64,000 nt of DNA from Nostoc sp. NIES-3756 (GCF_001548375.1 NZ_AP017295.1:5286001-5350000), one strand, 5' to 3'; counted from the stretch's first letter, positions 1 through 10,180 are shown. Translations and numbers: made by a program. Notes: generated from the sequence alone by a model not told the origin.

Positions 1-310
1 ATAGTTCCCTCGGTGCTAAGGAAATTTCGTAAGTGCGATCACTACACTGATGAACATGATACCAATTTGTTTGGTGACATTCTTGGCACCAAAAAGCTTC
101 TAACCATTCTTCCTGTATAGGAACTACTGTTTGGTTCGCTATGAGTAGTGAGGCAGTCCGCCGACTCATGCCTTTTTGTTGTAATTGACTTGCTTGATCG
201 GCAAAGATTCTATGTTTTTGACTTACACTATCAAGGTAACAACCATGTACTGAACAGTAAATAGCTCGTCGTTTTGAACGTTTCCGATTTCGCTCACACC
301 TTCTCTGCAA
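1..310 (-). CDS. Partial conserved hypothetical protein with Cys/His zinc-ribbon-like motifs (cut by window edge)
   Basis: Reading the minus strand from a TTG at 310 gives an open frame of about 103 codons that runs off the window at base 1 without a stop. The TTG is preceded by AGGAGG (plus-strand 317-322) at 7 nt, the best ribosome binding site seen in this part of the window, which decides the start. The protein opens with a basic stretch (QRRCERNRKRSKRR) followed by CSVHGC, and later has CQECHQTNWYHVHQC, so two Cys/His clusters that could bind zinc. I do not recognise a named family; it looks like one of the conserved small cyanobacterial proteins without known function. Frame length, the strong ribosome site and the Cys/His pattern support a real gene; function unknown. 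Confidence 0.7.
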   Translation of the reverse strand, partial: MQRRCERNRKRSKRRAIYCSVHGCYLDSVSQKHRIFADQASQLQQKGMSRRTASLLIANQTVVPIQEEWLEAFWCQECHQTNWYHVHQCSDRTYEISLAPREL

Positions 311-644
311 TTTAGACCTCCTAATATAAATACAATACTTTAGCTAGGAAGGTATCTTTTGGAGGGACTGAGATCAACAAGACCATCGAAGCCCAACTCT
401 TAATTTACTAGTAAATTATTCTATTTTACCTATTAATTAATAGGTTTTATCTACTATGAGATTTAGTGCAAATTTTATAAAATCAGTAATTAGTAACCTC
501 CATTAGATAAAACTAAAAGTTTTATTTTGCAAACAGATTTTTTGTGTTTATTAACTAATTTTATACCACAAAATATAATAATTTTTATAAAATTTATTGA
601 TACTTTTGCGGCAAATTCAGTGAATTTTCTAAAATCTATTTATT
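311..644. other. AT-rich intergenic region, no gene seen
   Basis: This spacer lies between the start of the partial minus-strand gene and the stop of the glycosyltransferase gene, also on the minus strand. It carries the ribosome site of the former (317-322). The sequence is rich in A+T with no frame of useful length, so it probably holds the promoter of the partial gene. Confidence 0.5.
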
Positions 645-1994
645 TTACTTGATATGGCGTTGGGGTAAGTTTTCATGCTCATCGGCTAGAACCGCTTGGC
701 GCAAGACTTCAAAGTATTGTTCAGAGATTACTTTAGGTGTGAAGTGTGTTCGCAAATATTGCCGACCAGATTGACCCATTCTTTGTGCTAATTGTTGATC
801 CCGATTGAGTAGACGAATAAATTGAGCTAGTGCATGACTGTCTCCATTATCAATTGTACTGCCACAATTGGCCTCAGCAATTAATTGTCTTAGATACGAG
901 TAAGGAGAGCAAATAACAGCGATCGGTCTGCCAGCAGCAAAGGCTGAATAAAGCTTACTGGGGACAACTAAACTTTCGGTAATTGCATCAACGCTCACTA
1001 GAGACAAGTCACAGGCTGTTAGTGAATATGGTAGAACCTGTTTGTCTTGATAAGGTAAAAATGTAAAATTATTTATACCTAATCGTTCTACTTCTGCAAT
1101 TAATTCATCACGTTTTGCACCTCCTCCAATACAGACAAATTGGATAGGTTCATTTTGTAGTTCTTTGGCAGCTTCTAAAATAGTATCTATATCGTGACAT
1201 CGTCCCATGTTGCCAGAATATAGGACTGTAAATTTGTTGACTAAATTGTGCTTCCAGGCAAACCAGTTATCTTGTTTGGCAATTGGGACAATTAAGTCAG
1301 GGTTAGCCCAACTGTGAATTACAGATATTTTGTGAGCAATTTGTGGGCATTGCTCTAGCACTTGCTGTTTCATTCCAGGGCTGAGGACTACAATACTTTT
1401 AGCATTGAGCCAAACTAGCCTATTAATCGCTTGCCACAATCGCGCCAGCCAGCTACGTTTTGAGACTACTCCTAGTGCGATCGCAATATCAGGGTAGAGG
1501 TCATAGAGTATACAGACATAGGGTAACTTGAATAAGAGGTTAGCGATATATCCTACAAGAGGTAAAAATGGGGGTGCTGTAGTTACTAACAGTATATTGT
1601 TGCGATGCCAAGCCCTCGATACATACAGAACAGCACGTAGGGTATATAGAACTCCATTAATGGCTTTGCCTCGAATCCTACCTGGCCAAAGTTGTGCAGT
1701 GCGCGATCTTTGAATTTTAATTTTCTCAACATATTCAACCGTTGGAGCATTGTTAGAGCGAAACGCATATCCAGGTTGACTTGTAAAAACTTCAATACTT
1801 GTCCCTTTTTGTACTAACTGCTTTACTAGTTCTTCAATTAACTGCCCTGTAGCAGCGTAATCAGGGGGAAAAAATTGTGTTAGCACAGATAACTTGATCG
1901 ATTGATGAGATTGTAGAGAATGCTTATTCTGCGCTTTTGAGGTAGTAGAAATAGCAGGTAATAACTTTTGATTAATCCATGTATTCAAATTCAT
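645..1994 (-). CDS. Glycosyltransferase family 4 (WbuB/WcaI-like)
   Basis: A 449-residue GT-B glycosyltransferase that would move a sugar from a nucleotide donor to a lipid-linked or growing glycan on the cytoplasmic side of the membrane. The N-terminal Rossmann half starts near residue 34 (KLSVLTQFFPPDYAATGQ, the usual glycine/acceptor loop), followed by a hydrophobic segment (about 140-170) containing TTAPPFLPL. The C-terminal half has the donor-site pattern: FTVLYSGNMGRCHDIDTIL (about 254-272), FVCIGGGAKRDEL, and VVPSKLYSAFAAGRPI, where the E-x7-E region of GT4 enzymes would lie. The first 33 residues are a polar extension not typical of the family. It lies 1.3 kb from, and divergent to, the Wzc-like gene, so a role in exopolysaccharide is likely; the exact sugar cannot be told from sequence. 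Confidence 0.85.
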   Translation of the reverse strand: MNLNTWINQKLLPAISTTSKAQNKHSLQSHQSIKLSVLTQFFPPDYAATGQLIEELVKQLVQKGTSIEVFTSQPGYAFRSNNAPTVEYVEKIKIQRSRTAQLWPGRIRGKAINGVLYTLRAVLYVSRAWHRNNILLVTTAPPFLPLVGYIANLLFKLPYVCILYDLYPDIAIALGVVSKRSWLARLWQAINRLVWLNAKSIVVLSPGMKQQVLEQCPQIAHKISVIHSWANPDLIVPIAKQDNWFAWKHNLVNKFTVLYSGNMGRCHDIDTILEAAKELQNEPIQFVCIGGGAKRDELIAEVERLGINNFTFLPYQDKQVLPYSLTACDLSLVSVDAITESLVVPSKLYSAFAAGRPIAVICSPYSYLRQLIAEANCGSTIDNGDSHALAQFIRLLNRDQQLAQRMGQSGRQYLRTHFTPKVISEQYFEVLRQAVLADEHENLPQRHIK

Positions 1995-3256
1995 TGACTA
2001 TATATCCTACGACTCATTAACCTAAATTGATACCTCCACTGAAGAACAGAAGTCATTAAGACACGTGATTTTACTTTTTTTAATTCGCAGTACACGAACT
2101 GCTACGTGTAATGTGATTACTCAAAAGTTTTAGCTAATTTAAGCCTGACACGTTTCTATACCTGGGAACATAAAATCATTTTTAATGACTGCTAATCATT
2201 CTTAAATGTATTCTTCAGCAACTATCAATGATAACTACGTGTATAGTATCCTTATTTATTTAGCTACTACTAATTTAGTTTTTACTCATGTTTATCATTG
2301 GCTTACAAGTTATCTTTCATGTATTCAATAAAGCTAAAGTAAGATTTTATACATCTACGTATTTTTGCTTAATTTGTTGTCAAACTAACAATACCATGTT
2401 TCAATCTTGGCTATCACTCTTTACCAAAAATTCACTTTTATCAAAGTATACTTAAAAAAATCTTTACACTAAAATTTTGTAAATTTCAAGTAAATTCAAA
2501 AAATGAAAATATGATAATGCTTCTAATATTGATACAAATAATATTAAGATTACTGATTTTTCGTGTTTGGTCTTTTCAGGCTTAAATTAGGCTGGAACAT
2601 AGATAAATCAAATACATTAGGCATCTTAATCCCACATTTCGTCAAATAGGACTAAGTGTAGTTTTTCTATGTTTCTCAACAGATAAGTAAGATATATAAG
2701 TATTTGATAGCTTGTTGCAAAATCTTTTGCCAAATTAATTAACACTAGGTTAGATAATGCTAGTGGTGAATGCTAGAATAGTTCCGATAGAGTATTTTAT
2801 ACCTTAATGTAAACTTATACCTTAAATGCCTGAGACTCAAGCTTCCACTGAATATTAACAGTCTTAAGGTCAAAGTAATGTTTTCATAGATATATTCATC
2901 CAATTTATTTAAGGAATGTTAAGATTAATAATTAATAAAAATCTTAATAAAAATTATTGCCATACTTTAAATAGCACTCCCTCCTAACGATAAACAGCAT
3001 TCATAATGTATAAAATATAACTGATTTTTGTTTATATTTATTATTGTAGTTTATCAATAAAAATCTGTTTTTTGTAAGTTAAAAATTCTTCAATGATAAT
3101 ATAAGTTTTAAACTGCACTATCGTATTCAATTTGTTTGTTATTGACTAACACCTATATTAATCGTTAATAAATACTGAGGTTTTGACATCGAAAAGGTAT
3201 CAAGTAGAAGATACCAAACTATTAACACAAATTAAATATCAGCTATCAAACAAAAT
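1995..3256. other. Long AT-rich intergenic region between divergent polysaccharide genes
   Basis: About 1.26 kb without a supportable gene on either strand. The sequence is very A+T rich, with stops in all frames, and holds the divergent promoters for the glycosyltransferase (minus) and the Wzc-like gene (plus). No tRNA, no clear inverted repeat longer than about 8 bp and no recognisable transposon end were seen. An unannotated small RNA or a long 5-prime leader cannot be excluded. Confidence 0.5.
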
Positions 3257-5410
3257 ATGGATAATCAACATTACAAAATCTCAAATGTAGAGCAAAATGG
3301 AAAACCTGCTACGCCTTTACCTTCCAAACAGCCTGATACTTGGAATGAAGAGTCAGATAAGAGTTGGAATTATCAGGATTTTTTAAGTCTATTACAGCGC
3401 CGAGTAGTTGTTATTTTAGGTGTGACTACTACTGTGATGATAGCTATGGTCACAAATGTGGTACTAAATCCAAAGCAACCAGAATATGAAAGCAAATTTC
3501 AGATGTTGGTCGAGCCTGTTAATGACAGCACAAAAATAGCTGACCTAACTAAAGAAGATAATAAAACTCAATCTACGTTAGATTATGATAGTCAAATTTT
3601 AGTCTTGAAAAGCCCTAAACTTCTCAATGCTAGTGTTAAAAAGTTACAGACTGCTTACCCATATTTTAATTATGGTTTTTTAATCAACTCACTAAAGATT
3701 AATCGTTTGGGTGAGACTAAAATTATAGAAGTTAGCTACCGTGGCACTAATCCTAACTTAACAAAAGCTGTATTAGATGAAATCGCTCAAATTTACTTAA
3801 ATTATAGCCAGGAAGCTCGGCAAGCTAAACTCAGCCAAGGAATTGCATTTATTAATCAACAATTACCATCTTTACAAAATAGAGTTAATCAAATTCAAAA
3901 AGAGTTGCAAGATTTTCGAGAAAAGTACAGTTTTAATGATCCCGATTCTGGTACTGCATTAATTGTTAATAAATCTACTGAGTTATATAACAAGCAGCAA
4001 GAAATAAATTTACAGATAAAACAACTTCAAGACTATCTATCTTTATTAAAAGACAAAAAATATCAAGATATAGTTCTCACTAACGCACCATTATATCAGC
4101 AGTTAATGGCGCAACTGCAACAACTAGATGTACAAATTGCTGCATCATCGACTGTTCTACAGGATACTAATCCCCGAATCCAGACATTAAAAGAACAAAG
4201 AGAAAGCCTGTTACCATTATTACGCCAAGAGGCTGATAACTTTATTAAATCAAGAACTGAAGAAACCTTTAGGCAAATCAACAATTTATCAGCGCAAAAA
4301 CAAGAACTAGCAAAGCGTCAAGTATCTCTTGAGCAAGAGCGTAAAAACCTACCTAACTTAGCACAAAGGTATATTGTAATACAGAACCAGTTGCAATTAG
4401 CAACTGAGAGTTTAAACCGATTTTTATCTACTAGAGAAGTTTTACAAATTCAAATATCTCAAACAGAACAAAGCTGGCAATTAATTCAAGCCCCATATAC
4501 GCCAGAATACCCTATTGTTACTGCAGACCTCAAGGGCAACATTATTCAGATTTTGGGAATTAGTATAGTATTAGGGCTTGGTGCAGCTTTTCTTTTAGAA
4601 AAACTTGATAATACTTATCATAACGCCCGTAGTTTAAAAGAAAAAATAAAATTACCCCTATTAGGAGTTATTCCCTTTCAAAAAGAATTTCAAAACGTGC
4701 AAGCTCATGCTTCTATATTAGATGCCCATGATGTAGCTCAATTGAATACCTTGACAGACCTGAAATATAGTAAGGACTCTCAAGAATTTTTAGAAGCTTT
4801 ACGTGTGCTTTACACAAATATTCAGCTTCTTAATTCAGAGCGTCAGATTAACTCTATTACAATCACTTCAGCTATGTCAAATGATGGAAAGTCCACTATT
4901 GCTTTCCACTTAGCTTTAATAGCTGCAACTATGGGTCAAAAAGTACTACTTGTAGATGCTGATCTCCGTAAACCCAAGATCCACACTTTAGCCAATCTCC
5001 AAAATAAATGGGGCTTAAGCAATTTAGTTGTTACAAACTTACGAAATACAGAGGTGATTCAACAGTTACCTTCTATGAGTAAACTATCGGTAATTACTGC
5101 TGGGTATATACCTCCTGATCCTACAAAAGTGCTTTCATCAGAAAAAATGAAGCAGTTGATGATAGAATTGCATAATAACTTTGATTTAGTTATTTATGAT
5201 ACACCTCCTTTAGTAGGATTAGCTGATACCAGCCTGATAGCACCCTATACAGAAGGCATTTTAATGGTAGTCAAAATTGATCAGACACAAAGTTCTATGC
5301 TTGAGAAGGCCTTAGATGATGTCAAGATTTCTTCAATAAATGTTTTGGGTTTAGTTGCTAATGGAGAGAAAAACTATTTAGGTACTTATTATAAAAATAG
5401 CAACTACTAA
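3257..5410 (+). CDS. Polysaccharide copolymerase / BY-type tyrosine kinase (Wzc-like)
   Basis: A 717-residue inner-membrane protein controlling chain length and export of surface polysaccharide. The N-terminal Wzz domain begins near residue 35, with a first membrane segment at about 50-70 (VVVILGVTTTVMIAMV), then a long coiled-coil periplasmic region rich in Gln/Leu (about 180-400) and a second membrane segment near 430-455 (IIQILGISIVLGLGAAFLL). The cytoplasmic kinase domain has a Walker A variant SAMSNDGKST (about 538-547), Walker A-prime VLLVDADLRKPKIH (about 565) and Walker B VIYDTPPL. The tail carries a tyrosine cluster, with Tyr at 707, 711, 712 and 717, the usual autophosphorylation site. 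Full length for the fused actinobacterial/cyanobacterial type. Its stop lies 5 bp from the stop of the convergent oxygenase gene. Confidence 0.92.
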   Translation: MDNQHYKISNVEQNGKPATPLPSKQPDTWNEESDKSWNYQDFLSLLQRRVVVILGVTTTVMIAMVTNVVLNPKQPEYESKFQMLVEPVNDSTKIADLTKEDNKTQSTLDYDSQILVLKSPKLLNASVKKLQTAYPYFNYGFLINSLKINRLGETKIIEVSYRGTNPNLTKAVLDEIAQIYLNYSQEARQAKLSQGIAFINQQLPSLQNRVNQIQKELQDFREKYSFNDPDSGTALIVNKSTELYNKQQEINLQIKQLQDYLSLLKDKKYQDIVLTNAPLYQQLMAQLQQLDVQIAASSTVLQDTNPRIQTLKEQRESLLPLLRQEADNFIKSRTEETFRQINNLSAQKQELAKRQVSLEQERKNLPNLAQRYIVIQNQLQLATESLNRFLSTREVLQIQISQTEQSWQLIQAPYTPEYPIVTADLKGNIIQILGISIVLGLGAAFLLEKLDNTYHNARSLKEKIKLPLLGVIPFQKEFQNVQAHASILDAHDVAQLNTLTDLKYSKDSQEFLEALRVLYTNIQLLNSERQINSITITSAMSNDGKSTIAFHLALIAATMGQKVLLVDADLRKPKIHTLANLQNKWGLSNLVVTNLRNTEVIQQLPSMSKLSVITAGYIPPDPTKVLSSEKMKQLMIELHNNFDLVIYDTPPLVGLADTSLIAPYTEGILMVVKIDQTQSSMLEKALDDVKISSINVLGLVANGEKNYLGTYYKNSNY

Positions 5411-5415
5411 GTAGG

Positions 5416-6225
5416 CTATTTTTTGTAATAGTGAGGTTTTTTAATTCTGTGCTTGAATATTCTTCGTATAGTATTGCGTAAAATAGCGTCTCCTTGTAAA
5501 AATATGTCATTCAAATGCTGCTCAGGCCATCCTCGGAATGTAGTAACATGGTAATACTTTTCAGCTTCAAATGATTGTGGAGAGAAGTAGTAGTTCGATA
5601 CACAACATCGTCTACCGTGATAATTGATTTTGCTAACCGAGTGCCAAGAGTTTTTATTTGTAACCATTATCACTAGACGATTAAACTTACTGTGTATTGT
5701 TCTACAAGGTTTTTTTAACCCCTGATCCCACAATTCTAAATTACCACCATAGTTTTCTTGCCAATTGGGAGTTACATAGTAAAGTAAATTCAGCACTCTA
5801 TAATTTTTGATATCTTTATCGTGAGAATTATCAAGATGAGGGTTTAGAAAACAACCGTAATCCATTAAACTAAAGCCACCACCATAAAGATATTCATCTG
5901 GAAATAATAATTTAATTCCGGTTATTTCCGAAATAAGGGTTACTATTTTAGTATCTTGAAAGGCATAAATAATTTCTGACAAAATTGGATTGTAATTATC
6001 CATTTGCATACCTATATATTTACACTCTCGAATATCTTTTAATTTGATTAAATTATCTTTCTGAGGAAATGCTTCGTAAATTTCTTTTACATCATTTTCC
6101 AGGAGAAGATTATCAATATAACAACTTTTTATGCGATTTTCTTGAGAAAAATATTCTTTTAAAATATGTTTGTGTTTTTCAATTTGATTAAAAATTTGTT
6201 CAGCAAAGTATTGACGTGTTTTCAT
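5416..6225 (-). CDS. 2OG-Fe(II) oxygenase (prolyl 4-hydroxylase-like)
   Basis: A 269-residue soluble protein with the double-stranded beta-helix oxygenase pattern. The iron ligands are visible as H130-x-D132 (NPHLDNSH) and a distal H195 (NSWHSVSKI), with Arg205/206 about ten residues later as the likely 2-oxoglutarate carboxylate binder. The GGNLELWDQ segment before the distal His is typical of prolyl-hydroxylase-like enzymes. Family members hydroxylate amino acid side chains or sugars using 2-oxoglutarate and oxygen. Its setting, tail to tail with a Wzc-like gene and divergent from a methyltransferase, hints at decoration of a surface glycan or peptide, but the substrate is unknown. The C-terminus is strongly basic (RRIFKHRIKK). 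Confidence 0.82.
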   Translation of the reverse strand: MKTRQYFAEQIFNQIEKHKHILKEYFSQENRIKSCYIDNLLLENDVKEIYEAFPQKDNLIKLKDIRECKYIGMQMDNYNPILSEIIYAFQDTKIVTLISEITGIKLLFPDEYLYGGGFSLMDYGCFLNPHLDNSHDKDIKNYRVLNLLYYVTPNWQENYGGNLELWDQGLKKPCRTIHSKFNRLVIMVTNKNSWHSVSKINYHGRRCCVSNYYFSPQSFEAEKYYHVTTFRGWPEQHLNDIFLQGDAILRNTIRRIFKHRIKKPHYYKK

Positions 6226-6548
6226 TGTTTGATATTCGAGTATTTATATGTATGATTATTGAAGAGTAATTAACTTAGGAAATTTATTAAAAACTACTGA
6301 AGCCAAGAAGTAGCTTTATCAAAAATTAGAGGGAGTTGCTAGCAATGATTTTTAATGCCCAGTAACGTGCTTGATTAGAGACTGTGTTAATCTTTCAAAT
6401 TGGATAATTTGAGTTTATTTGTCTTAATTACGGTAGTTCTGTTTTTAAAACTCAATTACTATAGCGTAAGTGCTAATATAACTCAAGTTAGTATATTATT
6501 CATGAATTATTAACAAGAAATTAAGTTATATAATCATAATAGTCATAT
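6226..6548. other. Divergent promoter region
   Basis: A 323-bp A+T-rich spacer between the start codons of the oxygenase (minus) and the methyltransferase (plus). No further gene or strong repeat was found; both promoters should lie here. Confidence 0.5.
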
Positions 6549-7445
6549 ATGCTACATGAATTAACAGTAAAATTACCTTATTTTTTTGCAACTAATAACT
6601 GCTTAGACAGTTGGAATGAAGATATTTTTATTTGCAAAATAATCAACTTAACGCCAGCAATTGAGGCAAACAGTTATTACTTTGGACATTCAGAATGGAG
6701 CAAAAATTACTTTGAAGCCTGTCACAGAGATGAAAAATTTATAGAACTTTGGCAAGCCGTAATTGGTAGCTGGCAGGGTAAAGTAGTCGTAGATATTGGT
6801 TGTGGCCCTGGTAACCTGTATGGTTCCTTGAGAAAGTTTTGTGGTGAACCTGAGTTGCTTATTGGTGTAGATGTTTCTTTGGGTGCTTTAAAAATGGCAC
6901 AAAAGCTTAGTTACACATCCGTTTTAGCAGATGCTCACAATCTACCATTTATTTCTGAGTTTGCAGATATTGTCATGCTCAATGCCTGTTTACACCATTG
7001 TGATGATATGCCAAAAGTTTTGGCAGAAGCAGCTAGATTAGTCCGTCCTGGAGGAATTTTAATTACAGACCATGATCCTCAACAAACTGCTTATCAGCTA
7101 AAAGCTATGGGTTGGCTACTATGGCAATTACGATTACCAATTTATAGATTTATAAAACGTGGTGGACATTCTACTCCTGAAGAACAGTTTTGGAGTATAG
7201 CAAGTGAGGTACATCATAAACCAGGTCATGGCGTAACACCAAAAATGTTTCATGAGATATTAGAACCCTTAAAGTTTACAGTAAAGATTTATCCACATAA
7301 TCATAATGTGGGTGCAAAAGCATTACAAAAAGAATATGGACGTGCATTTTGGCAATATCGTTTAGCTCAGAGGTTATCAGGAATTGACCCCAATTTGCCA
7401 GAGTCTGCATTATCTTTAATGTGTGTAGCAACTCGACAATCTTAG
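6549..7445 (+). CDS. Class I SAM-dependent methyltransferase
   Basis: A 298-residue enzyme that would move a methyl group from S-adenosylmethionine. The Rossmann motif I is clear at 79-91 (VVVDIGCGPGNLY), followed by the acidic motif II residue in LIGVDVSLGALKMA, motif III SVLADAHNLPF, motif IV ADIVMLNACLHH, and a post-motif segment LVRPGGILITDHD. This arrangement matches Methyltransf_11/25 families that act on small molecules or lipids. The region before residue 45 is an extra helical cap and the C-terminal third is a substrate-binding part that I cannot assign. Its start is ATG preceded by an AT-rich stretch without a strong ribosome site. Near polysaccharide genes, but a shared role is only inference. 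Confidence 0.85.
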   Translation: MLHELTVKLPYFFATNNCLDSWNEDIFICKIINLTPAIEANSYYFGHSEWSKNYFEACHRDEKFIELWQAVIGSWQGKVVVDIGCGPGNLYGSLRKFCGEPELLIGVDVSLGALKMAQKLSYTSVLADAHNLPFISEFADIVMLNACLHHCDDMPKVLAEAARLVRPGGILITDHDPQQTAYQLKAMGWLLWQLRLPIYRFIKRGGHSTPEEQFWSIASEVHHKPGHGVTPKMFHEILEPLKFTVKIYPHNHNVGAKALQKEYGRAFWQYRLAQRLSGIDPNLPESALSLMCVATRQS

Positions 7446-7574
7446 AAAATATCATGATAGTTTTGGACACTGTTAACGGAGATTAAGTATTAACTTAATT
7501 CCTAATTAGCATATCTTTAATTTTTAAATGTTTAAGGTAGAATTAGTTTATTCTTCTCTCTTCGTTTATTTTAA

Positions 7575-7781
7575 CTAATTCCTTCTTAAAAACTTATTAG
7601 TACTGGCCAATACAACAATCAGTAGTAATGCCTGAATTTGCCAAGGTGCTAAAACTAGGCTTAAAACCAGACTCAACACAGTAAATATACTAGTCAGATA
7701 AGCTACTTCATCTTGACATTTTTTTGATATGTAACCAGTTGCTAAACCCGCAACCAGAGGAACCAAAAAAAACATAGGCAT
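7575..7781 (-). CDS. Small two-helix membrane protein, conserved hypothetical
   Basis: A 68-residue protein with two hydrophobic segments: 3-17 (MFFLVPLVAGLATGY) and about 27-62 (a long Leu/Val-rich stretch that may be two helices), and a basic tail KFLRRN. The start is backed by GGAAGG about 8 nt upstream on the minus strand. Length, clean hydrophobic pattern and ribosome site argue for a real gene rather than a shadow. Function unknown. Confidence 0.6.
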   Translation of the reverse strand: MPMFFLVPLVAGLATGYISKKCQDEVAYLTSIFTVLSLVLSLVLAPWQIQALLLIVVLASTNKFLRRN

Positions 7782-8020
7782 TTTTACTTACCTTCCAACC
7801 AAAAACGTAAAGTTTTACTAAAACGAAGTGACAGTTACTCTTTCTTTAATGGGTAATTTCTTATTTTAGCAAGTTGAGTAACAGTATCTTACTTAAAAAT
7901 ACAGTATTTTTCTCAATATTGCGTAATCTTTTGGTAAAGTAACTTAATACTTACTACTAATGCTAAAACAAAGATTTAGCATAGAACCTTTAGAAGTAAA
8001 TTTTTCACATTAGTTACTCG

Positions 8021-10180
8021 ATGCTAAACATTCCTCAACTACTGGCAACTGAACTAGAACTCAAACCCTTTCAGGTGCAAAATGCGCTGGAACTTTTGGC
8101 GGAGGGTGCGACTATTCCCTTTATTGCACGTTATCGCAAAGAGCGCACTGGTGAGATGAATGAGGTGCAGTTGCGGGATTTGGGTGATAAGTATAATTAC
8201 TTAACAGAATTAGAGGAAAGAAAAGCGGTAATTTTAAAAGCTATTACCGAACAGAATAAACTAACAGATGAATTAAAAGAAAAAATCATATCTTGTTTAC
8301 AAAAAACTGAACTTGAGGATTTATACTTACCCTACCGTCCCAAGCGGCGCACTCGCGCCACTATTGCGAGAGAAAAGGGATTACAACCTCTAGCAGATTT
8401 TATTAAATCGTTGAATGGGAAAAACAGTGTAACTGCTTCTTTACCAGATGAAGCCGCAAAGTATATTTCGGAAACACAGGGAGTTACAAGCGCAGAGGAA
8501 GCACTTAAAGGTGCGAGTGATATCTTAGCAGAAGAAGTGGCAGAGAAGGCAGATTTACGTGCCTATATTCGAGATTATCTGTTAGAAGATGGGGTTTTTG
8601 TCTCCCGCATTAAAGATGAGTATGCAGAAGGTACAACAAAATTTGAAATGTACCGCAACTATCAAGCTAAAGTGAAAAATATTGCCCCTCACAATTTATT
8701 AGCCTTGTGTCGGGGTGAGGCTGAAGGAATATTAAGCTTTGATATTGCTTTTGAAGAAGATTTGATATTGTCTTATCTAGAATCTCAGGAAATTAAAACA
8801 AAAGTCCGAGCAATTAGGAATTTTTATCAGGCGATGTTGAAGGATGCTTTTAACCGTTTGATGAAAAATTCCCTCATCGGTGAAGTTATTGCGGAGAAGA
8901 AAACCTACGCGGATATTGAATCTATTAAGACATTTGAAATAAACTTACGTGAGTTGCTGCTATCTGCACCAGCCGGGATGAAACCGACTATGGCAATTGA
9001 TCCAGGGTTTAGAAGTGGTTGTAAAGTGGCAATTATTGACCAAACTGGTAAATTTTTAGAATATCAAGCGGTATTTCCTCACCAAGCGGCGGAACAACGT
9101 ATAAAAGCAGGTCAAACTCTCAAGAATTTGATTGAGAAATACAAAGTTGAGTTGATTGCTATTGGTAATGGTACAGCCTCCCGCGAAACTGATGAGTTTG
9201 TGGCGCAGGTATTACAAGCACTAGACTGGAAACCTATTAAGGTAATGGTCAATGAGTCCGGCGCATCTATATATTCTGCTAGCAAAGTTGCACAAGAGGA
9301 GTTTCCTGATTTAGATGTGACGGTGCGGGGTGCAATTAGTATTGGTAGGCGTTTACAAGACCCCTTAGCGGAACTGGTGAAAATTGATCCTAAATCGATT
9401 GGTGTAGGACAATACCAACACGATGTTGATCAGAAGTTGCTGAAGAAGAAGTTAGATGAGACTGTAGAAAGTTGTGTTAACTACGTAGGTGTAGACTTAA
9501 ATACTGCTTCCAAAGAACTGTTAACTTTTATTTCCGGGATTACATCAGCCGTAGCTAACAATATTGTGGCTTACCGTAATCAGTATGGAGCCTTTAAAAA
9601 TCGCCGCCAACTGTTGAAGGTTCCTAAGCTGGGGCCGAAAGCTTTTGAACAGGCGGCTGGTTTTTTGCGTATTCGTGGCGGGGAGAACCCCTTGGATAAT
9701 ACAGCAGTGCATCCAGAAAGTTATGCAGTAGTGGAAGCGATCGCCTCTGACTTAAATGTAACCCTAAATCAGGTGACACAAATTGCCGAAAAGCTCAAAA
9801 AAACCAACTTGAAGAAATACGTCACCGATACAGTTGGGGAACCCACACTGCGCGACATTCTCAGCGAGTTAGAGAAACCAGGGAGAGACCCCCGTGCTGA
9901 ATTTAAGTACGCCACCTTTAAGGAAGGGATTAAAGAAATCACCGACTTACAAGAGGGGATGGAATTAGAGGGTATTATTACCAACGTCGCCAACTTTGGC
10001 GCATTCGTTGATATTGGCGTACATCAAGACGGTTTAGTACATATCTCTCAACTAGCTGATAGATTTGTTGATGACCCCAAGAAAATTGTCAAAGTAGGAC
10101 AAGTGGTGAAAGTGCGTGTGCTAGAAGTCAACGCCAAATTAAAGCGGATTAGTTTGTCAATGAAAGCCGTTAAACAGTAA
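8021..10180 (+). CDS. tex: Tex family RNA-binding transcription accessory protein
   Basis: A 719-residue Tex protein, a nucleic-acid-binding factor linked to RNA polymerase and transcript turnover. The order of domains fits the family: N-terminal helical Tex_N region with the hallmark FIARYRKERTGEMNEVQLRDL (about 34-55), a YqgF/RuvC-like domain beginning near AIDPGFRSGCKVAIID (about 327-342) with GNGTASRETDEFV, a helix-hairpin-helix part with DVGVDLNTAS-like VGVDLNTASKELL and ISGITSAVANNIVAYR, and a C-terminal S1 RNA-binding domain (about 645-716; GMELEGIITNVANFGAFVDIGVHQDGLVH). Length matches the family. It stands alone; neighbours give no operon context. Confidence 0.96.
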   Translation: MLNIPQLLATELELKPFQVQNALELLAEGATIPFIARYRKERTGEMNEVQLRDLGDKYNYLTELEERKAVILKAITEQNKLTDELKEKIISCLQKTELEDLYLPYRPKRRTRATIAREKGLQPLADFIKSLNGKNSVTASLPDEAAKYISETQGVTSAEEALKGASDILAEEVAEKADLRAYIRDYLLEDGVFVSRIKDEYAEGTTKFEMYRNYQAKVKNIAPHNLLALCRGEAEGILSFDIAFEEDLILSYLESQEIKTKVRAIRNFYQAMLKDAFNRLMKNSLIGEVIAEKKTYADIESIKTFEINLRELLLSAPAGMKPTMAIDPGFRSGCKVAIIDQTGKFLEYQAVFPHQAAEQRIKAGQTLKNLIEKYKVELIAIGNGTASRETDEFVAQVLQALDWKPIKVMVNESGASIYSASKVAQEEFPDLDVTVRGAISIGRRLQDPLAELVKIDPKSIGVGQYQHDVDQKLLKKKLDETVESCVNYVGVDLNTASKELLTFISGITSAVANNIVAYRNQYGAFKNRRQLLKVPKLGPKAFEQAAGFLRIRGGENPLDNTAVHPESYAVVEAIASDLNVTLNQVTQIAEKLKKTNLKKYVTDTVGEPTLRDILSELEKPGRDPRAEFKYATFKEGIKEITDLQEGMELEGIITNVANFGAFVDIGVHQDGLVHISQLADRFVDDPKKIVKVGQVVKVRVLEVNAKLKRISLSMKAVKQ

